Shown here: piece by piece, positions 42,239 to 49,581 of the stretch
Position numbering within the stretch: the first letter of the stretch is position 1
Layout: each line of letters opens with the position of its first letter
Source of the DNA: Burkholderiales bacterium
GTDB taxonomy: Bacteria > Pseudomonadota > Gammaproteobacteria > Burkholderiales > Burkholderiaceae_C
Assembly (NCBI GenBank): GCA_016703325.1
Contig: JADJCH010000027.1
Span: 20,437 to 84,436 of the forward strand
Direction: 5' to 3'
DNA length: 64,000 bases
The notes under the pieces: model-generated
Told to the model about the DNA's origin: nothing
Databases searched by the model: none
What the model saw: the letters and a program-made list of their open reading frames with translations, nothing else
Position numbers and translations under genes: made by a program

Positions 42239-43944
42239 GACGCTGCCCCCACGAAGCATTCGGTCGGCAGCAACCGCCCACCGCGGCAGCAGGCGCAGAG
42301 TTCGTCGTGGCCGATCTCCAGGTGCTGCGGGTGCAGCGAGCCGTTGCGCGCCATGCGTTCGCGCAGTGCTTCAGCGAATCCAGTGTCCCGCTCGTCGTCG
42401 AAGCGCGGCGTCACGAAGTGAGTGCCGCCCACCGGCGTGGCGGTGATGCGCCCGGCGCGGGCCACCACCCGGCCGTCCTTGAAGACCCACTCCGGCGTGG
42501 TGAACATGCGTTCGCGGTCGATCGGATCGTCGCGGTAGATGGCGATGTCGGCCGCCGCGCCCACGCCCAGGTGGCCGCGATCGCTGAGGCCCAGCAGCCT
42601 GGCGGGTGCGGCGCGGGTCATCACCGCGATCTCCTGCAGCGTGAGTTCGCGCTTCATGTCCTTGAGCGCCGAGTGGGCGGCGACGTCCGGGTGCAGGCGG
42701 GCGAGCTGTTCCTCGCGGAAGGGGCGGTCCATCAGCAGGCGGATCAGGTGCGGGTAGCTGGTGAAGGGCGCGCCGTTGGGGTGGTCGGTGGTCAGCACCA
42801 CCTGCCAGGGGTTGCGCACCGACAGGAAGATCTCCAGCCCGATGGTCCACTGCAGCGCGTTGACATGACTCTTCTCCTGGTAGCGGAAGGGCACCACGCC
42901 GCAGCCGGCCTCGCACTCGATGTCCGCGCCGATCCACTTGCGCGGACTCGCCAGCCCGGCGTTGGCGTGCTGGCGCATCGTGTCGCCGGAGGCGGTGACG
43001 GTCTGGCCGAAGAGGATCTGGCCGATGTCGATCGAGAGCTGCGGCCGGGCGTTGACCGCCTCCACCAGCTGCAGCGCGGCCGAGGAGAACTTCTTCGGCC
43101 CCTCTTTGCCGTAGGCGTGGAACTGCACATGCGTCAGGTGGGCGGGCAGGCCTTCGAGGGCGTCGATGGTGGCCAGCGTGCTGGCGATGTTGCCGGCCAC
43201 GCCCAGGTTGCTGCCGTGGATGTGCAGCGGGTGCGGCACGCCCAGGTCGGTGAGCCCACGCGCCAGCGCCTGCACCACCTGCCGAGGCGTGACGCCCCAG
43301 TGCACATGCGACTCGTCCACGTCCAGCCGCCGCTGGTGGTACTTGAAGGCGGAGATGCCGGCCGGGTTGACCACCTTGATGCCCATGGCCTTGGTGGCGT
43401 GCAGCGTCCAGCCGATCAGGTCGCGGATCTCCTCGGGCGGCGCGCCCTCGGCCAGGCGCTGCAGGAAGTGCTCGTCGTTGCCCAGCAGCACATAGGCGCC
43501 GTGGTCGAGGATGGGGGTGTCGCCCATCTCCATGTGCGCCTGCCGGGCGTTGGCGGCCAGCATCGCCGGCTCGAAGGCCGCCGTGTAGCCCATCTGCACA
43601 TAGCGGTAGCCGGTGGCCAGCGTGCCGGGCGTGGCGTGGCCGCAGGAGACCAGCTCCAACGGGTTGTCACCGGGCACGCACGGGTTGGCGCCGCCCGTCA
43701 TCCGGTCGCGGTGGTCCTCGGGCAAGAGCAGGCGCGCCAGGTTGACCTTGCCGCCGCCGATGTGGCTGTGCAGGTCGATGCCGCCGGCCATGACGATGCA
43801 GCCGCCGGCGTCGATCACTTCACTGGGCGGCTCGGTCGGCCGGGCGACGATGCGGCCGTCCTGGATCGCCAGGTCGCGCACCTCGCCGTCGATGCCGTGG
43901 GTCGGGTCGTGCAGCCGGCCGCCGTGCAGCAGGGTCCAGGTCAT
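42235..43944 (-). CDS. fhcA: Formyltransferase/hydrolase complex subunit A (amidohydrolase)
   Basis: 569 residues, FwdA-like amidohydrolase. The metal-binding HxH is in GGIDLHSHIGGGKVN; further metal and active-site segments are LHIHGSNLGVAGN, LTHVQFHAYG and VLTTDHPNGAPF. Unlike archaeal FwdA it works as formylmethylofuran hydrolase, yielding formate. It starts about 80 bases after the fhcB stop, across a set of hairpins, and overlaps fhcD by four bases. The length is normal for the family. Confidence 0.94.
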   Translation of the reverse strand: MTWTLLHGGRLHDPTHGIDGEVRDLAIQDGRIVARPTEPPSEVIDAGGCIVMAGGIDLHSHIGGGKVNLARLLLPEDHRDRMTGGANPCVPGDNPLELVSCGHATPGTLATGYRYVQMGYTAAFEPAMLAANARQAHMEMGDTPILDHGAYVLLGNDEHFLQRLAEGAPPEEIRDLIGWTLHATKAMGIKVVNPAGISAFKYHQRRLDVDESHVHWGVTPRQVVQALARGLTDLGVPHPLHIHGSNLGVAGNIASTLATIDALEGLPAHLTHVQFHAYGKEGPKKFSSAALQLVEAVNARPQLSIDIGQILFGQTVTASGDTMRQHANAGLASPRKWIGADIECEAGCGVVPFRYQEKSHVNALQWTIGLEIFLSVRNPWQVVLTTDHPNGAPFTSYPHLIRLLMDRPFREEQLARLHPDVAAHSALKDMKRELTLQEIAVMTRAAPARLLGLSDRGHLGVGAAADIAIYRDDPIDRERMFTTPEWVFKDGRVVARAGRITATPVGGTHFVTPRFDDERDTGFAEALRERMARNGSLHPQHLEIGHDELCACCRGGRLLPTECFVGAAS

Positions 43945-43972
43945 CGGTGTGCCCTCCGGTCACTGCGTGACC

Positions 43973-44025
43973 CCCTCCCCGTGGGAGGGTGAGCGCCGCC
44001 TTCGGGCGGCCGTGCGGCGGCGCTC
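43973..44025 (-). repeat. Hairpin cluster at the fhcB-fhcA junction
   Basis: CCCTCCC/GGGAGGG (43973-43989, three-base loop), GCCGCC-TTCG-GGCGGC (43995-44010) and a longer pairing GAGCGCCGC (43991-43999) with GCGGCGCTC (44017-44025) that would compete with the second. The last overlaps the end of fhcB. It looks like an intercistronic palindromic element that may modulate message stability. Confidence 0.55.
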
Positions 44026-45328
44026 ATGCGGCCACCTCCATTGCATCCAGCCGCTGCAGCTCGGCCAGCAGCGCATTCACCGTCTCGGCCACCGAAGGCA
44101 AGGTCAGGTGCCTCACAGGCTGCAGCGGCAACATCACCACGCTGTCGCAGCGCACCAGGTGCCCACCGTGGTCGACGCCCGGCGTGCCCACCGGCAGGAA
44201 GAGGGTGGCCGATTCATGGCCCAGCGCATGCCCCAGCGCGCCCACGAGCGAGGGCGGCCCGAGCAGGATGCGCGGTCGGTCGCCATCGGGCGGGCGCTGG
44301 TCCGGGAACGTGCCCACCCACAGCAGCAGGTCCACCGCCCGGTCGGCCAGCAGGCGCTCTGTGGACAGGCGCAGTGCGTCGTGCTCCAGCCCGTGCGGGC
44401 CGACCCGCGTGCGCAGCGGCAGGCCCGACAGCCAGGTGTGCACCGCCTGAGCCGTGGCGGCGCCATCCGCCCCGCCGAGCGGAAAGCCGGCGGCCCGGCC
44501 GCTGAGGTTCAGCCGGCCGATCAGGCCCTGCAGCCGCTCGATCACCAACCCCGCATGGGCGCCGAGCTGGCCGGGTTCCCAGACCAGCACGGCGTAGCGG
44601 GCCGCCTTCAGCCGCTCGGCCAGTGCGCCCAGCCGCTCGTCGGCACAGCGCTGCGGCCGGGTGAGCGCCAGGTGCAGCAGCGCGGCGGTGGTCGGCAGGT
44701 CCTGGCCCGGGGCCAGCCCTTCGACGTCGGTGCCGCGCCCCTCGACGGTGATCGAGCGCGGCGCATCCACGCCGTCGCCGAGCACCACGATCGCGGGCGG
44801 CTGCTCGCGGCCGGCCAGCAGCCGCTCGAACAACCGCGGTGCACGCTCGGCCGGCCAGCTGCCGACGCAGACGATCAGGTCGGCGTTCCGACGCACTTCG
44901 GCCAGCGTGGCGGTGTAGCCGCCGCGGTCCTGCTGGGCGCGCAGGGCCTGGGCCAGCGGCTCGCCGCCGCAGACGTCCGAGATGGCGCCGATGCGGCAGG
45001 CCAGCGCGTAGAGCGCACGGGCTGCGGCCACGTCCGATCCCCAGCCGGCCAGCAGCGGCTGGCGGGCCGCGTGCAGCCACTCGGCGGCTACGCGCAGGGC
45101 CTGCTCGCGCGGCACCGGCTGGCCGTGCAGGCGGGCGTGGCCGGCGTGTGCGGCTGGTGCGGCGGGTGCGGCGGGTGCGCCAGTGCTCGGCACGGCCAGG
45201 GCCGCCAGCGCCGCCTCGGACCGAGCACAGCCGGGCGCGGCGGCCTCGCGGTCGTCGCATAGCAGGGGGCAGAAGGGGCAGGTCCAGGGCGTGGACGTGC
45301 CGACCGGTTCAGCAGCAGATCGGGTCAT
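44024..45328 (-). CDS. fhcB: Formyltransferase/hydrolase complex subunit B
   Basis: 434 residues from ATG 45328 (MTRSAAEPVG); an in-frame ATG 16 codons upstream is possible. FwdB-like: WTCPFCPLLCDD with three cysteines (archaeal FwdB uses this region for an iron-sulfur cluster), GWGSDVAAARALYALACRIGA and a molybdopterin-type fold. In proteobacteria FhcB has lost redox function and acts as a structural subunit. It leads the operon fhcB-fhcA-fhcD-fhcC-fae2-pabBC-HAD. An Ala/Pro repeat sits after residue 50. Confidence 0.88.
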   Translation of the reverse strand: MTRSAAEPVGTSTPWTCPFCPLLCDDREAAAPGCARSEAALAALAVPSTGAPAAPAAPAAHAGHARLHGQPVPREQALRVAAEWLHAARQPLLAGWGSDVAAARALYALACRIGAISDVCGGEPLAQALRAQQDRGGYTATLAEVRRNADLIVCVGSWPAERAPRLFERLLAGREQPPAIVVLGDGVDAPRSITVEGRGTDVEGLAPGQDLPTTAALLHLALTRPQRCADERLGALAERLKAARYAVLVWEPGQLGAHAGLVIERLQGLIGRLNLSGRAAGFPLGGADGAATAQAVHTWLSGLPLRTRVGPHGLEHDALRLSTERLLADRAVDLLLWVGTFPDQRPPDGDRPRILLGPPSLVGALGHALGHESATLFLPVGTPGVDHGGHLVRCDSVVMLPLQPVRHLTLPSVAETVNALLAELQRLDAMEVAA

Positions 45329-45824
45329 GAAGGCCCGAGGTAGCAGTCTGCATGCCATGTCCGGGACGCTGCCCAACCTGCTGCCTGGGCCGTTGGAGGG
45401 CCGTCCCGCCGCCCTGGTCGGGGACGGTTCGCCTTTTCCGGGGGACAGGCTGTGGCACGGTGGGGTTCAACCCGAGGTTCAAGGTGCCACAGAGTGTTCC
45501 GCCGCTGGCTGCGATGGCTGACCTGGCTCAACCTCCGCCAGCGAGTCGAGAGCCAGTTGCGGGCACGGCAAGCCGGCCCGCAGGGCGTCGGCTCGGCATC
45601 CGGTCCACTTCAGAGTCTTTCCAGACCCGCTTCAGGACCGCCTCAGCTTCGATTCCTCGCGGCTTTCGAGGCGTGAACCGGTCCGGGCACCGCGGATTTC
45701 GCGTCCGGACCCGATCGGAGCGCGTTTTCCTCGGGTTGACCCAGGGGCCGATGGCATGAAACCTGATCGCTGCGGATCCAACATGTGCGAGCTCAAGTTT
45801 CAACGGCGCTGCAGTGTGGGCTGC
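45329..45824. promoter_or_regulatory. fhc operon upstream region
   Basis: About 496 bases without a convincing gene; a 91-codon minus-strand frame (45528-45803) is Arg/Pro-rich and lacks family features. The region lies between the end of the HisA-like gene and the start of fhcB and must contain the fhc promoter. The clearest structure is the inverted repeat CTGTGGCAC/GTGCCACAG described separately. I could not fix a -35/-10 pair. Confidence 0.5.
45450..45492. promoter_or_regulatory. 9-base perfect inverted repeat upstream of fhcB
   Basis: CTGTGGCAC (45450-45458) and GTGCCACAG (45484-45492) are exact reverse complements with 25 bases between them; the spacer holds a further GGGTTCAACCC palindrome. 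It lies about 120 bases ahead of the fhcB start. It may be an operator for two regulator dimers or a leader hairpin. Confidence 0.5.
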
Positions 45825-46586
45825 TCAGTTGCTGCCGCGTCCCAGACGTCCTTCATGCAGTGCGGTGGCGACCAGCCAGTGGGTGGCGCCGGCCGAACCG
45901 GCGGCGGCCAGGTCCCGGGTGTCGCGCAGGCCCCCGGCGCCGACCAGGGCCTGCAGGGCCGGGCGGTCCGTGGCGCGACTGCGGTTTGCCACGTCGGCCA
46001 GCGTGGCCAGGTCGGGGCCGCCGTCGCTGCCCACCCGGTCCAGCGTCATGACGATCACCCGAGGTGGCCACAGATCGGGCCGCTGCCAGCAGCCCGCCGG
46101 GTCCATCGTGGCGGCGGCGCGGCGGTCCAGCGACAGCAGGGAGCGGGCGCCGAAGTCGGCGGCCAGGCAGTCGGCCAGCGTGTGGGTGTCCGGCAGGGCC
46201 TCGCTGGCCAGCACCGGGTCGATCCGTTCGGCCAGCTTGCCCAGCGGGGCCAGCAGCGCCTCGACCGCGGCACGGGAGGCGAATCCGGCGTCCAGCCACA
46301 GCCGCAGGTCGGGCTGGTCCAGCAGCAGCTGGCGCCAGTGCTGCGCCTGCACCGGCCCGCCCTGCAGGGCGTCCAGGTCGGCGGCGTACAGCAGGGCGCT
46401 GCCGCTGGCCCGTCGCAGCGCCCGGGCCAGCGGCAGCAGGTCACTGCCGGGGCACAGCGGCGATTGGATCGGCTGGTAGCGGCTGCGCTCGCCCCGGCGG
46501 GCATGCACCACCTGGCCGGCCAGCAGGTCGACCACCGGCACGAGGATCGGTTCGGAGGGCAGGGTCACGGTGGGGCTTCGATGCAT
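45825..46586 (-). CDS. HisA/HisF-related TIM-barrel protein of the methanopterin gene set
   Basis: 253 residues from ATG 46586; GTG 46568 and ATG 46619 are alternatives. HisA-like features: ILVPVVDLLAGQVVHARRGERSRYQPI at the start, then GSALLYAADLDALQGG, LWLDAGFAS and RVIVMTLDRVGSDGGPDLATL. Its position in a methanopterin/methylofuran cluster and the sequence fit the 'HisA/HisF-related' family of methanogens and methylotrophs rather than histidine synthesis. A role in making the pterin or furan cofactor is likely but unproven. Divergent from the mfnD-like gene. Confidence 0.75.
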   Translation of the reverse strand: MHRSPTVTLPSEPILVPVVDLLAGQVVHARRGERSRYQPIQSPLCPGSDLLPLARALRRASGSALLYAADLDALQGGPVQAQHWRQLLLDQPDLRLWLDAGFASRAAVEALLAPLGKLAERIDPVLASEALPDTHTLADCLAADFGARSLLSLDRRAAATMDPAGCWQRPDLWPPRVIVMTLDRVGSDGGPDLATLADVANRSRATDRPALQALVGAGGLRDTRDLAAAGSAGATHWLVATALHEGRLGRGSN

Positions 46587-46645
46587 CAGGGGCGCGCAGT
46601 ATGGGCCCGCATCAGCCACTGTGCCAGGCAGATGGAGGCCGGCCG

Positions 46646-47785
46646 ATGAACTCCCTGCTGCTGATGGAGTACCTCACCGCCGGCGGGCTGGCCGGAGATG
46701 CCGCCGAGGCGGAGCTGATGCCGCTGGGGCGGTCGATGCGCGATGCGATGCTGGCCGATCTGCTGGCGCTGCCTGCGCAGACCGTCAGCTCGGTGAGCGT
46801 GGTCGGCTGTGCGGCCGCACCCGTAGAAGGCGCCTTGCAGGCCGATCCGCGGGTGCAGGGGGTGGCGCCCCGGCCGGGCGAGACGGTGCTGCAGTTCCTG
46901 GCGCGTGAAGCCCCGCGGCACCGCTGGGTCTGGGTGGTGGCGCCGGAGACCGGCGGGTTGCTGGCGCGCTGCCAGGCGCTGGTCGGCGCGTTGCGCTGGG
47001 TGGGCAGCAGTGCGCGGGCGCTGCAGGTGGCCTCCAGCAAGACCGCCACGCTGGCCGCCTGGGCGGGGCAGCAGGTGCTGACCCCCGCCGACGCCCGCCT
47101 GCAGGCCCAGGCGCGGCGCTGGGTGGTCAAGCCCGACGACGGTGCCGGGGCGGTCGAGACCTACCGCTTCGACCGGCGTGAGGCCGCGCAAGCGCACGCG
47201 GCCGAACGACGCGCTCGCGGCGAGGCGGTGGTGTTGCAGCCCTGGGTGGAGGGGGAGGCGATGAGCCTGTCGATGCTGTGCCGGCCTGCGGGAGCCGCGG
47301 GTGCGGCCGCAGCGGCCCGGGTGGAGCTGCTCAGCCTGAACCGTCAGCGCATTGAGGTGGACGAGGCCTCGGGCCACGCCGCCCCGGGTATCGGGCAGCT
47401 GCGCTTCGACGGCATCGACCGGCTGGCGCTGGCCGGCCGGGACGACGCAGACCCGCGCTGGCCGGCCCTGCGACGGCTGGCGATGGCCACACAGCGGGCG
47501 CTGCCGGGGCTGTGCGGCTTCGTCGGCATCGACCTGGTCTGGCACCCGGAGCTGGGGCCGGTGGGCATCGAGGTGAATGCGCGGGTGAGCTGTGCCTATG
47601 TGGGGCTGTCCGGACTGCTGGGCCGGCCGCTCGCGGGCGAGATCCTGGCGGCTCAGGGAGCGGTCGGAACCGAGGGCGGTCGCCACCCGTTCGGGCGGGT
47701 ATCAACGTCGGTGTCAGCAACAGGGGCAGCGGCAGGGGCATCGACCGGGTCATTGCTCGGGGAGCGCAACGATGTGGCGGCCTGA
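46646..47785 (+). CDS. ATP-grasp ligase, probable methylofuran biosynthesis (MfnD-like)
   Basis: 379 residues from ATG 46646. ATP-grasp features: KTATLAAWAGQQVLTPADAR, WVVKPDDGAGAVETYRF, VVLQPWVEGEAMSLSML, and the metal-binding end LVWHPELGPVGIEVNARVS. In methanogens MfnD joins glutamate to tyramine; in methylotrophs, whose methylofuran is reported to contain tyrosine, the partner may differ. It is followed in overlap by MfnF- and MfnE-like genes, which supports the assignment. The C-terminal 30 residues are low complexity (Ser/Thr/Ala/Gly). Confidence 0.75.
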   Translation: MNSLLLMEYLTAGGLAGDAAEAELMPLGRSMRDAMLADLLALPAQTVSSVSVVGCAAAPVEGALQADPRVQGVAPRPGETVLQFLAREAPRHRWVWVVAPETGGLLARCQALVGALRWVGSSARALQVASSKTATLAAWAGQQVLTPADARLQAQARRWVVKPDDGAGAVETYRFDRREAAQAHAAERRARGEAVVLQPWVEGEAMSLSMLCRPAGAAGAAAAARVELLSLNRQRIEVDEASGHAAPGIGQLRFDGIDRLALAGRDDADPRWPALRRLAMATQRALPGLCGFVGIDLVWHPELGPVGIEVNARVSCAYVGLSGLLGRPLAGEILAAQGAVGTEGGRHPFGRVSTSVSATGAAAGASTGSLLGERNDVAA

Positions 47786-48947
47786 AGCGGCGCTGGCGCC
47801 GGGCCTGGGCACTGCTGCCGGCAGGCCGTTGACCGTCGGCTGGGATGTGGGCGGCGCCCACCTGAAGGCCTGCCGGATGGAAGGCGACCGCCGGGTGGAT
47901 GTGGCGCAGTGGATCTGCCCACTCTGGCAGGGCCTGGGCCAGCTGGAGGCCGCGCTGGACGCAGCCACAGCGCGCTGGCCGGACTTGGCCGCGGCGCAGC
48001 ACGCTGTGACGATGACCGGCGAAATGGCCGATGGTTTTGTGGACCGCGCCGATGGCGTGGCCCGCATTGCAGCGGCGCTGGAGCAGCGTTGGCCTCACCG
48101 GGTTCGGCTGTTTGCGGGGGAGCAGGACTGGCTGCTGCCCGCCGAAGCGGCGCAGCACTGGGAGCGCATTGCCTCGGCCAACTGGCGGGCCACGGCCGCT
48201 CACTGTGCGCAGCACTTTGCCGACCGGTCGGGGCTGCTGATCGACATCGGCAGCACCACCAGCGACCTGATCGCCTTCCGGCACGGCCGGCTGCTGGGCG
48301 AGAGCCTGTCCGACCGCGACCGCTTGCGCAGCGGCGAACTGGTCTACCTCGGTGTGGTGCGCACGCCGCTGTGCGCGCTGGCCGAGCGCATTGCCTTCCA
48401 GGGCGAGTCGCTCAACGTGATGAACGAGCTCTTCGCCACCACCGCAGACGTGTTCCGCCTGCTTGGCGAACTCGACCCGAGCCACGACCTGTACCCCGGC
48501 GCGGATGGCGCTGACAAGTCGCTGGCGGCCACACGCGCCCGGCTGGCGCGCATGGTGGGCTGCGATGCCCGTGAAGGCAGCGAGGCCGACTGGCTGCGTT
48601 TTGCCCAGGCCTGGCGCAACAACATGCTGGACCGGCTGGCCACGGAGCTGCAGAGGATGGTCTCGGCCCAGGGGCTGGACCTGCGCGCCAGCGCCGTGGT
48701 GGTCGCCGGTGCCGGGGCCTTCCTGGTGCCAGACCTGATCGAACGGACGGCGCAGCGGCTCGGCCTGGAGCAGGCGGCACCGGGGTGGAAAATCTTCGAC
48801 TACGGGTTTGACGTGGCTGGCGGTGTCGCCCAGGCGACAGACCATGGCTGCATCCCAGGGGCCCGCCTCTGTGCCCCCAGCGTGGCGGTGGCGGCGCTGT
48901 GGCAGCAGGCGGCTCGACAACAACGAACCGCGGTGGAGCAGGGCTGA
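47772..48947 (+). CDS. H4MPT-linked hydantoinase/oxoprolinase-fold protein (MfnF-like)
   Basis: 391 residues from ATG 47772, overlapping the previous gene by 14 bases. ASKHA-type phosphate motifs: TVGWDVGGAHLKACRM at the start, LLIDIGSTTSDLIAFRHG in the middle and VVVAGAGAFLVPDLI near the end. In methanogens MfnF couples the aminomethylfuran diphosphate to gamma-glutamyl-tyramine. The gene was first known in methylotrophs as an uncharacterised H4MPT-linked C1 gene. The neighbouring MfnD- and MfnE-like genes support a methylofuran role. Confidence 0.82.
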   Translation: MWRPEAALAPGLGTAAGRPLTVGWDVGGAHLKACRMEGDRRVDVAQWICPLWQGLGQLEAALDAATARWPDLAAAQHAVTMTGEMADGFVDRADGVARIAAALEQRWPHRVRLFAGEQDWLLPAEAAQHWERIASANWRATAAHCAQHFADRSGLLIDIGSTTSDLIAFRHGRLLGESLSDRDRLRSGELVYLGVVRTPLCALAERIAFQGESLNVMNELFATTADVFRLLGELDPSHDLYPGADGADKSLAATRARLARMVGCDAREGSEADWLRFAQAWRNNMLDRLATELQRMVSAQGLDLRASAVVVAGAGAFLVPDLIERTAQRLGLEQAAPGWKIFDYGFDVAGGVAQATDHGCIPGARLCAPSVAVAALWQQAARQQRTAVEQG

Positions 48948-49570
48948 TGTGGGTGGTCAAACTCGGTGGCAGCCTGTGCAGCGATGCGTCGCTGCCCCAA
49001 TGGCTGGAGCTGCTGTCGCAGCTTGGCGGAGGGCGCATTGCCGTGGTCTGCGGTGGGGGCAGCCTGGCCGATGAGGTGCGCGACCTGCAGTCGCGCTGGG
49101 CGCTGGACGACGTCAGTGCCCACAACATGGCGGTGCTGTCGATGGTGCAGAACGCCTACCTGCTGCATGGCCTGCAGCCCGGCCTGCAGCTGGTGATGCG
49201 CGAATCGGACCTGGCGGTCACCCTGCGCCGCGGCGGGGTGGCGCTGTGGATGCCGTTGGAGCTGCTGCGCGACCATGCCGACCCCACCACCAACTGGGAC
49301 CACACCTCCGACGCCATCGCGCTGGCACTGGCGATGCGTCTGCATGCCGAGCGGCTGGTGGTGGTGAAGTCCTGCGCCATCGACCCGCTGGCATCGCTGG
49401 ACGACCTGGTGGACGCCCAGGTGCTGGACCGCGGCTTTGCCCGCCTGGGCCGCAGCGCCGGCGGCCTGCCGATCGACCTGCTGCAGCGCGACCAGCCAGA
49501 GCAGCTGCGCCAGCTGCTGCTGCACGGCTACCGCTGGTCGCAGGGGTCCGGGGAGGCGTTGAGCGGCTGA
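48947..49570 (+). CDS. Amino-acid-kinase-fold protein (MfnE-like)
   Basis: 207 residues, start overlapping the previous stop (TGATG). The nucleotide-binding loop VVKLGGSL at the start and AVVCGGGSLADEVR define the amino acid kinase fold; TNWDHTSDAIALALA and VVVKSCAIDP complete it. MfnE in methanogens phosphorylates (aminomethylfuranyl)methyl phosphate to the diphosphate used by MfnF. Length (about 210) matches. It ends 12 bases from the convergent kup stop. Confidence 0.8.
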   Translation: MWVVKLGGSLCSDASLPQWLELLSQLGGGRIAVVCGGGSLADEVRDLQSRWALDDVSAHNMAVLSMVQNAYLLHGLQPGLQLVMRESDLAVTLRRGGVALWMPLELLRDHADPTTNWDHTSDAIALALAMRLHAERLVVVKSCAIDPLASLDDLVDAQVLDRGFARLGRSAGGLPIDLLQRDQPEQLRQLLLHGYRWSQGSGEALSG

Positions 49571-49581
49571 GAGGTTGCGCG

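Noticed and set aside
42319..43992. Long plus-strand frames across the fhc genes
   Set aside because: All are reverse images of fhcA, fhcD or fhcC; the minus-strand proteins have conserved motifs and overlapping start/stop codons.
45528..45803. 91-codon minus-strand frame upstream of fhcB
   Set aside because: Arg/Pro-rich, no hydrophobic core, no clear ribosome binding site and no family resemblance; treated as non-coding leader.
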